From NCBI GenBank assembly GCA_002049455.2, contig KV919038.1:1-64000 (forward strand): a stretch of DNA of 64,000 nt, given 5' to 3'. This stretch comes from Porphyra umbilicalis. Taxonomy: Eukaryota; Rhodophyta; Bangiophyceae; Bangiales; Bangiaceae. The notes under the pieces were generated by a model. That model did no database searches. It was not told the DNA's origin and saw only the letters and a list, made by a program, of their open reading frames with translations. A program made the position numbers and the translations under genes. Positions 23,039 through 33,300 of this stretch are shown one piece after another (position 1 is the stretch's first letter; every line of letters starts with the position of its first letter).

Positions 23039-24034
23039 ATGGTGGCCCGCCGCCCCCCCCACACCCCTGACCTGAGCAGCCAGCGGCCTGTGGGCCGCCG
23101 GGCCTCCCCGAGTACCGGCCGAGTCAAGAACTTCTCGTCAGGCGAGACCATTGGCATCATGACGGCGGCCTCGGCGCATTGGGCGGAGTACCGCGGGAGG
23201 CGCACGGGGGACAAGAAGCGCCGCATGGAGGCGGTGATGCTCAAGGCCTTCATTGACGCATCCCCTGCCGCCGACCAGGAGGTAGCGCGCAGCAGGTCGA
23301 TCAAGAGTTTGGACAAAAAAATCAGGAACATGCGCACGCGCTACAACAATGCGTGCGAGGACCTCAAGCGCACGGGTCTGAGTGCAGATGAAATGGACGA
23401 TATCTTGCTCAAAATTGGAGGGTGCGTGCTATTCGGGCTGTGCCGCTCGGCGTTTAAGAGCTGCCCGGTTTCCGCTCAAACTTCGGCACGAGATCCTGTC
23501 TTGTTTGGGTCGGCACGCACCGTGGCCACGGCTCGGACCGCAGCGGGGGGCGGCGCGAGTGCGGCGGTAGCAGAGGGCGTGGCGGGCTCGGCGAGCGCGG
23601 CGGGCGGGGCCGGTGCGGCGCGTGCAGCCGTGGGCAGCGGATGCGACGGCGACGACGGCACCGACGATGACGGGGGCGCGGACGAAGAGGAAGGGTCGGG
23701 CGCGGACGGCGGGGAGTCGGACAGCTCCGAGGAATCGATGACCCACAGCAGCATGGTCTCGCCCGGGGAGAAGACGGCAACGGAGATTGCGGCCGCCTCC
23801 CCATCCAAGAAGGCCAAGAAGAAGACAACCTCAGCAGCAGTGCGCAACTATTTTGAGTTCAAGCTGTTGTCGGAGAAAGCCGCAGCGGACGCTGAGGCCG
23901 GCCGTCATGGAGGGGGGAGTGGCGGTGGGGGTGGTGGCGACGGTGCGAGTGTGAATGGGCCGACCGACGGGGACGTACGCCAGGCGGCCATCAACATGAT
24001 GAACGCCTTCGCGGACAAGGCCCGTCGCGCATAG
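23039..24034 (+). CDS. Harbinger Myb/SANT-like accessory protein
   Basis: In PIF/Harbinger elements a Myb-like protein binds the transposase and the element ends and carries the transposase into the nucleus. The 331-residue frame starts MVARRPPHTPDLSSQ. Residues about 36-130 hold a trihelix-like domain: NFSSGETIGIMTAASAHW with a later basic KSLDKKIRNMRTRYNNACED helix and a C-P-x(n)-D-x-LFG stretch usual at the end of this domain. Then come a low-complexity acidic linker (GDDGTDDDGGADEEEG) and a C-terminal region with a possible nuclear localisation signal (SPSKKAKKKTT), followed by VRNYFEFKLLSEKAAADAE, likely a helix for contacting the transposase. It faces the transposase gene tail to tail across about 460 bp. 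It appears intact, without introns. ATG 23039 is the first in frame after the upstream non-coding stretch; ATG 23159 is a weaker alternative. Confidence 0.7.
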   Translation: MVARRPPHTPDLSSQRPVGRRASPSTGRVKNFSSGETIGIMTAASAHWAEYRGRRTGDKKRRMEAVMLKAFIDASPAADQEVARSRSIKSLDKKIRNMRTRYNNACEDLKRTGLSADEMDDILLKIGGCVLFGLCRSAFKSCPVSAQTSARDPVLFGSARTVATARTAAGGGASAAVAEGVAGSASAAGGAGAARAAVGSGCDGDDGTDDDGGADEEEGSGADGGESDSSEESMTHSSMVSPGEKTATEIAAASPSKKAKKKTTSAAVRNYFEFKLLSEKAAADAEAGRHGGGSGGGGGGDGASVNGPTDGDVRQAAINMMNAFADKARRA

Positions 24035-24495
24035 CCGTCCTTGTCTTGTAGCAGATTGTTGTTTGCTATAGTGTCTTTCTTGTGACAAGAAAAAATCTCT
24101 CTTTTTTTTAGACCCTACGTCGGTGCTTTATTCGTTGCAGCTGTCAATCGCGACTCCAATAAGATTCGACAACGAGCAGGCCGTCACGGCCCATGATTGG
24201 ACGATAGATCGCGAGCCTTGCCTATCTCGTACAGTCCCTGATTTCTTTTATCCCGCTGTAGTTGTGTCTTGCGCGCATCGGGCAGCCTCCGTCAGCGTTG
24301 TCCCAACACTACCCCCCCCCCTCCAGGGACACGACTATCGCGAGTGACTGTCACGATCCGTATCTATCGAGCACAGCGGCCTTCTCACTGCCTAAAAGGT
24401 CCATCTCCTTTTTAGGTCGTTCTTCCCTGCCGTCTCTCTCCCCGCCCGCCCTTTCGTCCCACCCCATTTCCCTCATGTCTACTTGAAACAGCAGC
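24035..24495. other. Non-coding spacer between the two Harbinger genes
   Basis: Separates the converging 3' ends of the Myb-like and transposase genes and should contain both polyadenylation regions. It is T-rich after 24090. No frame is supported. Confidence 0.5.
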
Positions 24496-26281
24496 CTACT
24501 GGCCGTCCACCCACGGCAGGCCCAATGCCTTGACAATCTCGACGCGTCGCGCACATCCTGCGGCATACGCCGTCTGGTCCGAGGCAGTCCATTCCACGTC
24601 CACCACCGAACCGTCACTAAAGCCCTCCTCATCCTCACCCTCGTATGCCTCGTCCCGCGCCTCTACGAAATTGTGGAGAGCGACACACACCTCCTGGACG
24701 CATGCTGCCAGGTCGGGGTGCGCGCAAATCATCCGCAGCACACGCCATCGGCCCTTGAGGCGGCCAAAACAGTTCTCAACGACCACCCGCATCTTGGCGT
24801 GCAGGTGATTGAACCGACGCATGCTATCAACGTTTGGCCCACGCATGTCTACCTCCCGAAAAGGAGTAATCTGAATTGGCAACAGAGAAATAGGCATGCC
24901 AAGAGAAAAAAAACGAAGAAAAAAGTCCTTCCAACAAGGGAGGGAGAAAAGAAAGTTTAGCTTGCGTCAACATTCCAGTGTACAGTCTCCAAATACCACC
25001 CCGAGTGCCCTTCCATCTCGAGAGGGCAGCTGCCACTGCATCTTGGCCACCTCCCATGTCCGCCCGTCGCTCCGCTCTCCTCTCTAATCCTCCCTACAAC
25101 GGAGTCGGTACGTACCAGGAACGCTGTCAGAGAAAACCCAGCGTCGCCGAGTATGAACTCCCGAGCCGATAGAGGGCGAGCGCCCAGGTTCTCCTCAAAC
25201 ATGGATGCGTGCCATGAGCGGGTGCGAAACGCCAACGAGTCGCCCTGCGACCCTGGAAGGCCACCAACGAAGTAGCAAACGCGGCGGGTATCGCTTATGG
25301 CTAGCATAAGGAGAGAGAAGTGGGAATTCTTGTCTGTATAATCCTCCTTGTGCGCTCCGAAAGGGGTAAGAAGCTGGGTGTGACAGCCATCAACGGCACC
25401 GCATCTACACAGGGAGGCACAGGAGAAAAAAAAATGAAGCACCACGTCAGTCACAGCAGCGATGCCCTCTCCCAGCCAGCCCTCACAGCTCGCCGACTAC
25501 CTCCGTGCAGGTACAAAACAGACAAGAGAGAAACGTACAGCCCAGCCCAACCGACAGCATGGCCGCCCGTCATCTCGGAAAACTCGCAGTTTACGCGAAG
25601 GCGCTCCGCCTGGTTGGGCCACGACGGAACGGGAAGCGCAACGAGCATTGCCTGTATGACAGGATGGCAGAACTTCGAAAACGTGGACTGCGCGACGTCA
25701 ACGGCACGGGCAATCACTCGCTGTGGACCACCCTGAGCCAGCCAAAAAACCACAGCAAAAATGCGCCATGCAGGGGGAATCGCCGCTGGGCCTCGACGGC
25801 GACGGGGCAGGTGTGGTTCAGCGAGCGACACCAACTCGTCAAAATGGGCGGGGCTCATACGCACATCCCGAAAGAAGCACCCCTGATCAATACTCTTTTG
25901 GAAAAAACGGCCGACCAGGTCACGGGCGTGGGGGGCAGCCCGGTTGGCCATGCCGCATATGCTCCCCACACCGGCGAGCTCAGCCAGTCCGACAAGCTCG
26001 GCCGCCGCACTTGAACCTTCCTCAATGGCACCCCCAAGAGGTGCGAGAGTCTCAAGGGTTCCCAAAACGCCGTCCTACTGTGCACGCTCGTGCGGCTCCA
26101 GGCTGCGAAGGAGCCCCACGACGGTCGACAGCCACGCAGTGAGCGAGGCACCCTGCCCCCCACCACACACATTCGCGCACGCCTCGTCCACTCCAAGTAC
26201 CGTGGATATCTCGCGCAGGTCATCGTCCACCCCCCCAGCAACTCGAAGGGCGTCAATGACGGCGCGCGGCACACCGGCCAT
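24496..26281 (-). pseudogene. PIF/Harbinger DDE transposase, three exons, one in-frame stop
   Basis: Exons on the minus strand: 25539-26281, 25116-25404 and 24496-24870. Introns are 25405-25538 (donor GTACGT, acceptor TGTAG) and 24871-25115 (donor GTACGT, acceptor TTCAG), and the splices are in frame: ...GWAGL/CGAVDGCH and LTAFL/ITPFREVD. The catalytic triad is visible: D in CGAVDGCHTQ, D in FILGDAGF and E in MRVVVENCFGRLKGRW. The N-terminal helical domain (FRDVRMSPAHFDELV, AVDVAQSTFSKFCHPV) is normal for DDE_Tnp4. From ATG 26281 (MAGVPRAVIDALRV) one TAG at 26075-26077 interrupts the frame. Starting at the next ATG (25951, MANRAAPHARD) gives an uninterrupted 358-residue protein holding the whole nuclease core. 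It may therefore still be functional from the internal start, or be a copy with a single nonsense change from CAG. Confidence 0.8.
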
Positions 26282-26730
26282 GGCTATGGCCGGGTGTCTG
26301 TCTGACCAAGCGCTCTCGCCGTGCTGCGGGATCGCGACAGTATAGTGAGACCCGCAGCAGCTCAGCGCCGAGATGCAGGGGAGGGGAAGGCTCAAGAGCG
26401 ATACAGGCCGGTGGGGCGAGGGCAGACGTGCCGGGGGGGCAGCGGCGAGGGGGGAGGAGCGGGCGGACAAGGACGTCCGTCGACGACGGGCGCGGGGAGG
26501 CGTCACTGATGCCCCAACAAAATTCATCTCGAACAGTCCGAGTTGTTGCCGCGGAATCAGGCGGATGTGGCACAACTGTCTCAGGATCTGGGAAGGGTCG
26601 ACGGGCCGGTTCGATCCTTGAGTCGGGATTTGCCTCTGAGGGCTCATCCACAAGGAATTTGTGGTTGAGTTAGAAGTTGAGCTGAGGGATTCGTGAATAG
26701 TCCTCTGGTCACAGAGAGGCATCAAAAATA

Positions 26731-26763
26731 GGCTCAAATGAGCCTGAGAGGCTCAAATGAGGC
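26731..26763. repeat. Right copy of the flanking repeat plus near-palindrome
   Basis: Two close copies of the CTCAAATGAG motif: GGCTCAAATGAGCC (26732-26745; six-base arms around AA) and GAGGCTCAAATGAGGC (26748-26763), the latter identical to the copy at 22398. This is a probable right boundary of the Harbinger element. Confidence 0.6.
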
Positions 26764-27293
26764 GGTCAGTAGAATGGCCGGCGCGGGCGAGCCCGACGAC
26801 GTCGGGTCCGTCCCGCACCTTGCGGCGCAGATCAATTGAAGCTCGTCGGAATATTTGCGGCCCAAAACGTGAAACCTTGTGTGTCGTGGTCGTGCAACTA
26901 AAAAAGAAACGGCAGGGGCCCCGCCAGCGCGTCTCGCTCCCGCGCCCCGACCACCCCGTCCGCGTCTGGCCGGGACGCGCGCGCGCGCGCCCATTCGCCC
27001 AGCGGCGCCCGCCGCCGCGCCGCCCGCCACCGCCCCCCCCCTGTGGGGTGACCACCCCCACCGCGCGCGGTCGCCCACGCCAGCGGGTCCGCCACCCCCC
27101 CCCCCCCCCCCCCCCCCCCGCCTGCGCCCCCGTCGGCGCGCGCGCGGCGGGGGCGGGCGCCCCGGCGGCGGGCGCCCCCGCGTCGTCCCCCCCCGACGCG
27201 GGGCCCTCTGCGCTCGCCGCCGCGCGCGGCGGCGCGGCTGCCGCGTCGACGCGCGGCGCGCCGACGGCAGCCGCATGGCGCCACCCCCGCCCT

Positions 27294-27331
<38 letters not shown>

Positions 27332-27513
27332 CCCCCCCGCCGCCGCCGCCGCCGTCGCCGCCGCCGCCCGCCGTCGCCGCCGCCTGCGTCGTGCACGCGC
27401 GCGGTCGGCGCGGGTGCGGGCGCGTCGCGCACGCGCGCGGCACCCCCGCGGGCGCCTGCGCCGTGCACCCGCCGCGTCGGGTGGCGACGGCGGCGACGGC
27501 GGCGGCGGCGGGG
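26764..27513. other. GC-extreme stretch with a 25-C run
   Basis: GC rises abruptly after the Harbinger element. It contains a run of 25 C (27095-27119), alternating GCGC tracts and many GCCGCC blocks. It should include the promoter/5' end of the next gene, but open frames exist on all strands and the start cannot be fixed. Confidence 0.5.
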
Positions 27514-28329
27514 ATGGCGGGGGCGGCGGCGGCGGCGGCGTGCGCCGTCCACGGGTGCGCCTGCTGCGCGCGCCGGCGGGCGGGGGTGTGGCCACCGCCC
27601 GCGGGCGGGGGCGGGGCGCCGCCGCCCGCCGCCGCGGCCGGGACGCTCGCGGCGGCCATGCCACCGCCGAGGGCGGGCGCGTCACCGCCGCGGAGCGGTG
27701 ACGTTGTGGCCTTCGACGGGCGCCCCGCCGCCGCCGCGGCCGACGGGGGCGGCGGGGGGGCGCCCCGCGGGGCGGCACCCGCCACCGACGGCGACGGCGA
27801 CGCGGACGTGGCGGCGTGCCGCGCCGCCCTGGACGTGGTGTGCCTCGACGACGGCGGCGGCGGCGGCAGCGGCGACGACGACGTGGCGGCGGCGGTGGCG
27901 GCGGCGGCGGACGCGGCGGCGGCGGCGGGGACCCCCCCGCGGCAGCGGGCGGGGCGGCGCCGGTCGGCCGGCGCGGCGGCCGCCCCCGCCACCCCCCCGT
28001 CGTCGCCCGTGACCCCCCCCCGCCCCCCTCCCCCCCCCCGTGGCGTCGGCGGGGGGTCCCCCCCCCCCACTGCGGGGGTGTCCCTCCCCCTCCGCCCCCT
28101 GCCGCTCAACGGGGTCCCCCCCGCCGAGCTGCTGCGCATCCTCACCTCCTTCACCGGCATTGGGCGCGTCAAAGCCGCCCGCATCGTGGCCGCCGTGCCG
28201 ATCGCGTCGGCCGCCGACTGGGCGGCGCGCGTCGACCGCGTGCGGTGGGGGCGCCTCGTCGACGCGGCCGCCGCGCGCGGCTACGCGCTCGCCCTCGGCG
28301 GCGCGCCGCCGGCAGCGGCGGCGGGCACC

Positions 28330-28360
<31 letters not shown>

Positions 28361-29710
28361 GCGGCGGCGGGGTGCCGACGGTCCCCCCGCGCGCGGACAT
28401 TGTCGACCTGACGCTGTCCCCCACCCCCCGTGTGGTCGTCCCCGCCGTTGCCGGCACCGCCGCCGATACGACGGGCACGCCTGCTGCCCCCCCCCCGCCA
28501 ACGACGTTCACGTTGCTCACGTACAATGCGTGTAAGCTGGGGTCGGCGGCGGCGTCGCTCGGCCCCAAACTCGACTCCCTCTCCCGCGTCGCCGCCGACG
28601 CGCCGCCGACCGACGGCGGGGCGCCGCTGGGGGTGGTGGCCCTCCAGGAGGTCCTCGACGATGGGGCGCCGCGCGCGGCGGCGGCGGCGCTCGGCTGCGC
28701 CACGCGGGGGGTGTGGGGGGTGGCCACCCCAGAACGCCGCCGCCGCGCGCCGGGGCACTGCTACCAAGCAACCGCCTATGACGCGCGCGCGCTCACGGTG
28801 GTCGTCGCCGACGTGGCGGCGGCGACGGCGACGGCGGGGGCGGCGGCGGGGGCGGGGTCGGGGGCGGGGGCGGGGGGGGGGAGGGCGCCGCTCCCGCCCC
28901 CGTCGATGGGGGGGGGGGGGAAAGGCCGCACCGCCGCCGCCGGCGGCGTCCGACGTGGCCGCCTGGGCGGCGCCCTTTGCGCGGCCGCCCCTCGTGACGG
29001 TGTTTCGGCCAAAGGGCGGCGGCGCCGCGTGGGCGACCGTCAACGTGCACGTGCGGCTCGGGGCGGTGGGCGCCGAACTGGCGGCGCTCCCGCCGGTCCT
29101 CGCCGCCGCCGCCGCCGCCGTCGCCGCCGCCGACGCGGCGGCGGGTGGCGGCGGGGGCGGTCGGGGGGGGGCGCCGCCGCCGCCGCCGACGACGCGGCGG
29201 CGGCGGCGGCGGCGGTGGTGCTCCTCGGCGACTTTAACGCCCCGTCGACGCACGGCGCGTTTGACGCGCTCCGCGGGCGCGGGTGGGTGGAGCTCGTCCG
29301 CCCGCCGCGCGCGCCGCCGCCCGCCCCCCCCCCGCCGCAAACCCCTCTCCCCGTCGACGGTGGCGGCGGCGCCGACGACGGCGGCAGCGGCAGCGGCGGC
29401 GGGGGCGGCGGGGGCGGCGGCGGCGGCGGCGACAGTGGGGTGCCCCCCCCCCCCGCCCCCCCCCCCCCCGCGTTTGTGACGACGCCGACGACCGTCGGCA
29501 CGTCCCCGCCGCGCTACTGCGACAATGTGTGGACGGTGGGGCGGGGGCGGGTGGCGGCGGGCGCGGTCGTGCGCCCCGGCGGGCGGGGCCTCGGCCTCGG
29601 CGAGGCGCCGGCGGCGGGGATGGGGCGCCTGCGCCGCGCGGGGAGTGACCACTTTGGCGTGGCCGTCGGGTGGCGCGTCGCCGGGGGGGGGGGGGCGCCC
29701 CGTCGCCGCT

Positions 29711-29742
<32 letters not shown>

Positions 29743-29816
29743 TCACGCGCGCGTCGCGGCGGGGGGGGCGCGCGCCGGTCGCGGCGGCGCGGGCGGCCGC
29801 GGGGGCGCCCGCGTGA
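27514..29816 (+). CDS. Helix-hairpin-helix + EEP-family nuclease (frame changes at G runs)
   Basis: Probable metal-dependent nuclease of the endonuclease/exonuclease/phosphatase (DNase I-like) fold joined to a DNA-binding helix-hairpin-helix. Frame 1 carries an Ala/Gly/Pro-rich N-terminus, then HhH (LRILTSFTGIGRVKAARIV, about 28130-28190) and the first EEP motifs: LLTYNACKLG and VVALQEVLDDG (metal-binding Glu). After a 13-G run (28908-28920) the protein continues in frame 2: PFARPPLVTVFRPKG and TVNVHVRLG. After a 9-G run (29163-29171) it returns to frame 1: VVLLGDFNAPSTHGAFD (GDFN), YCDNVW and GSDHFGVAVGW (SDH). A further 13-G run (29683-29695) leaves the C-terminus unclear; frame 0 beyond it stops at 29816. 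The start is uncertain: ATG 27514 or 27658. All EEP signature motifs are present, so the gene is probably real and the frame changes are homopolymer effects. Confidence 0.7.
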
Positions 29817-30389
29817 CGTTGCTCGCCCGCGCGCCCCGTCGCGGGCGCGTGTCCGCGACACCGGTCGTTTTTGTTGTGGCTGGAAAGTGTTTTCGATTGT
29901 TCGTTTTAAGGCTGGGGCAGTTCTTTCTTTGAAAACATACGGGGGGCTACAAAACAACTTGTTCATGGTCTGGGTTGCAATTGTCCGAACACGCTCCAAT
30001 TGTGGTAATTTGTTGGGTAACACGGCTGCCGCTGGCTGTCAGTCACCCGGATCCCAGCGGCTCACCCGCCAGCCCCAGCACCGGGCCCCGTGGACGCGCC
30101 GGCAGCCTGCCCGTCGTGGTCGGCGCGGTGGTGCGCGGACGGTGGCGGTGCCGTCCCATGGTTGTTTGGGGGTGCTGCTGACGACGCCAACCCTCGGCGC
30201 CCATACCCTTTGTGGTGCGGTGCTGCTATCCTGTCCAGTTGTAACTTTCCCGCAGGACGGGTGGGACTTCCTAGCTTGTGCTCCGCTGTTTTTTTTTTTT
30301 TTGTCTCAGCGGAGCCCCGCTGCTGCTGCTGCTGTTGCTGCCTTTTCGAGGACCTCCCGTCGGCCGGGACGTGAGTGGCGGCCGGCACG
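29817..30389. other. Intergenic, upstream of COPA
   Basis: GC falls; there is a 13-T tract near 30289-30301 followed by a short GCTGCTGCTGCTGCTGTTGCTGCC repeat about 60 bp before the COPA ATG. It is probably COPA promoter and 5' UTR. No gene was seen. Confidence 0.45.
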
Positions 30390-33300
30390 ATGCTGACCAA
30401 GTTTGAGACCAAGAGCAACCGCGTCAAGGGCTTGGCCTTTCACCCGCAGCGGCCGTGGGTGCTGTCGAGCCTCCACAATGGCGCCATCCAGCTGTGGGAC
30501 TACCGGATGGGCACCCTCATTGACCGCTACGACGAGCACGAGGGTACGTGGGGTGCTTATGGGGATCTGGCCTTGCCACCTGATGTCTTGGGCCTGCTCC
30601 CATTGTGTAGGGGAGGTGGTGCGGTTGTTTCCTCCAAACTTGACTCTGGTGAGGGTGCGGATGCACGGCGGTGCTGCTGCGTTGGCCGCCCACAATCCAC
30701 CGGGTGACGACAGGTTGCAGGCGTCTAACATTGAACTTTGCCTTCCCTATCTGCTCGTTCTTGTTTGTTATTTTCTTCTTGACCGACGGTCTTGGCGTCT
30801 TTCTCCGGATTGCTTTTGACCAGGTCCCGTCCGCAGCGTCGATTTCCACCCGACCCAGCCTCTGTTTGTGAGCGGCGGCGATGACTACAAGATCAAGGTG
30901 TGGAACTACAAGCTGCGGCGATGTGTCTTTACGCTCTATGGCCACCTAGACTACATCCGGACAGTTTCGTTCCACCCCGAGAGCCCGTGGATCGTCTCGG
31001 CATCGGATGACCAGACGGTGCGCATTTGGAACTGGCAGAACCGGTCGTGCCTGGCCGTGCTGTCGGGGCACAACCACTATGTCATGTCGGCGTCGTTCCA
31101 TCCGGCGGAGGACCTGGTCGTCTCCGCGTCGCTGGACCTCACCGTGCGGGTGTGGGACATCAGCGCGCTGCGCCAAAAGGCGGTGCGGCCGTCGGACATG
31201 ATTTCGTCGGTGCGTGGGCAGCTACCGCCAAGCGTCAACGCGGACCTGTTTGGCACGATGGACGCGACGGTGCGCCACGTCCTCGAGGGCCACACCCGGG
31301 GAGCCAACTGGGCGTCCTTCCACCCAACGTTGCCGCTCATCGTGTCGGGCGGCGACGACCGGCACGTCAAGTTGTGGCGCATGTCCGACACCAAGGCGTG
31401 GGAGATGGACACGCTGCGGGGCCACCTCAACAACGTGTCGTGCACGCTCTTCCACCCGCGCGCGGACCTGGTGTTGACCGCGTCGGAGGACAAGACCATC
31501 CGCGTGTGGGACCTGAACCGGCGGTCGTGCATCCACACGTTCCGGCGGGAGGCGGACCGGTTTTGGATCCTCGCCGCCCACCCGACGGTCAACCTGCTGG
31601 CCGCTGGGCACGACAATGGGATGTTGGTGTTTAAGCTGCAGCGCGAGCGGCCGGCGTACACCATGACGGACGCGGCGCTGATGTACGTCAAGGACCGGTA
31701 CCTGCGGGTGCTCGACTTCAACAACGGGCGGGACTCGCCGCTGGCGACGGTGCGCCAGGCGGCGGCATCGATGTTTGACAACAGCCCGTTCTTGGGTGGG
31801 GGCTTTGGTGGGGGCTCCTCCAGCTCCGCGACGGGCGCGACGCTGCAGCCGCCGCCCCGGTCGATGAGCTTCAACTCGGTGGAGCGGGCGGTATTGCTCA
31901 ACTACGACGCCGACGGGGGCTCATACGAGCTGTTTACGGGCTTGCCCAAGGACGGGATGGGCAACGTTGGCTCTGGCAACGAGCCCGTGGCGGACATGCG
32001 CCGCGGCCGTGGCGTGTCGGCGGTGTTTGTGGGGCGCAATCGGTTTGCGGTGCTTGACAAGGCCAGCGGGATTGTGTCGGTGCGGGACCTGCGCAACGTG
32101 GAAACCAAGCAGGTGCCGTCGCCGCTGCCGGGCGCGGACGCGCTGTTTGCGGCCGGTAATGGGTTTGTGCTGGTGCGGTCCGAGGAGCAGGTGGCGCTGC
32201 TGGACCTGCAGCAACGCAAGGTGGTGGCGGAGCTGGCGGCGACGCACATCAAGTACGTGGTGTGGAGCGAGGGGATGAAGCGGGTGGCGCTGCTGGGCAA
32301 GCACGTGATTCTGATTGCGTCCCGCCGCCTGGAGCTGCTCGCCACCGTGCACGAGACGATCCGCGTCAAGTCAGCGGCGTGGGACGACTCGGGGGTGCTG
32401 CTTTACTCGACGCTCAACCACGTCAAGTATTGCCTGCCCAATGGGGATTCGGGTACGGTCGCGACGCTGCCGCACCCGCTGTATCTGACGCGCGTGCGGG
32501 GGCCGGCGCTGTGCTACTTGGACCGGGAGGGCGCGCCCGGCATCCTCGCCATCGACCCGACCGAGTACGCGTTCAAGCTGCTGCTGCTGCGCAAGCGGTA
32601 CGACGACGTGAAGCGGATGATCTCGGACAACCGGTTGCGGGGGCAGGCGATCATTGCGTACCTCCAGGCCAAGGGCTTCCCCGAGGTGGCGCTGCACTTT
32701 GTGCGGGACGAGCCGACGCGCTTTGCGCTCGCGATCGCGTCGGGGTCTATCGACGTGGCGCTGACGGCCGCACAGGCACTGGACGAGCCCGACGTGTGGC
32801 GCCGGTTGGCGACTGAGGCGCTGCGGCAAGGCAATGTGGAGATGGTCGAGCTCTGTTACCAGCGGGCCAAGGACCTGGACCGCCTGGCGTTCCTGTACGT
32901 GATCACTGGGAACTTTGACAAACTGGCCAAGATGGCCAAGATTGCGGCGGCGCGGGGGCAGGTGGCGGCGCGATTCCAGATCGCCAACTACCTCGGCGAC
33001 GTGCCGTCGCGGGTGGCGCTGTTAAGGGATTGTGGGCAGCCGGCACTCGCCCGCCTGACGGCCGGCGCGCACGGGCTGGCGGAGGAGCTGGCGGAGGAGC
33101 TGCCGCCGGCGGTGGCTCGGGAAGACGGGGAGGCTGGGGATGACAGCGCAGCGATTGCGGCGCAGACGCGGAGTAGCTCGCTGCTGCTGCCGCCAGTGCC
33201 GCTGTCGGAGGAGTTCAACTGGCCGCTGCTGTCGGTGTCGCGTGGCCTCTTCCAGCGGGACCCCAACGCAAAGGGCGCGTTTGAGGAGCCCCCAGCCGGG

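Larger units (their letters stand above)
22398..26763. mobile_element. PIF/Harbinger transposon with Myb-like and transposase genes
   Basis: The two genes typical of PIF/Harbinger elements lie tail to tail: a Myb/SANT-like protein (plus, 23039-24034) and a DDE_Tnp4-type transposase (minus, 24496-26281). The exact 16-mer GAGGCTCAAATGAGGC occurs at 22398-22413 and 26748-26763, 4.35 kb apart and just outside both genes; a related near-palindrome, GGCTCAAATGAGCC, sits at 26732-26745. These probably mark the element's ends, although a classical terminal inverted repeat with a 3-bp (TWA) target duplication was not confirmed. The repeats are therefore suggestive boundary marks only. Confidence 0.65.

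Noticed and set aside
26540-26625. Possible tRNA B-box (GGTTCGATCC) near 26610
   Set aside because: No matching acceptor stem or A-box at the right distance; it lies inside the Harbinger element.
26898-29652. Long minus-strand frames opposite the EEP nuclease
   Set aside because: The plus strand carries GDFN, SDH and HhH motifs; the minus frames are Arg/Gly/Pro-only.
29817-30396. Extension of the EEP frame 1 to 30396
   Set aside because: It would overlap the COPA start codon, and the region has non-coding composition; the frame is open by chance after a G run.
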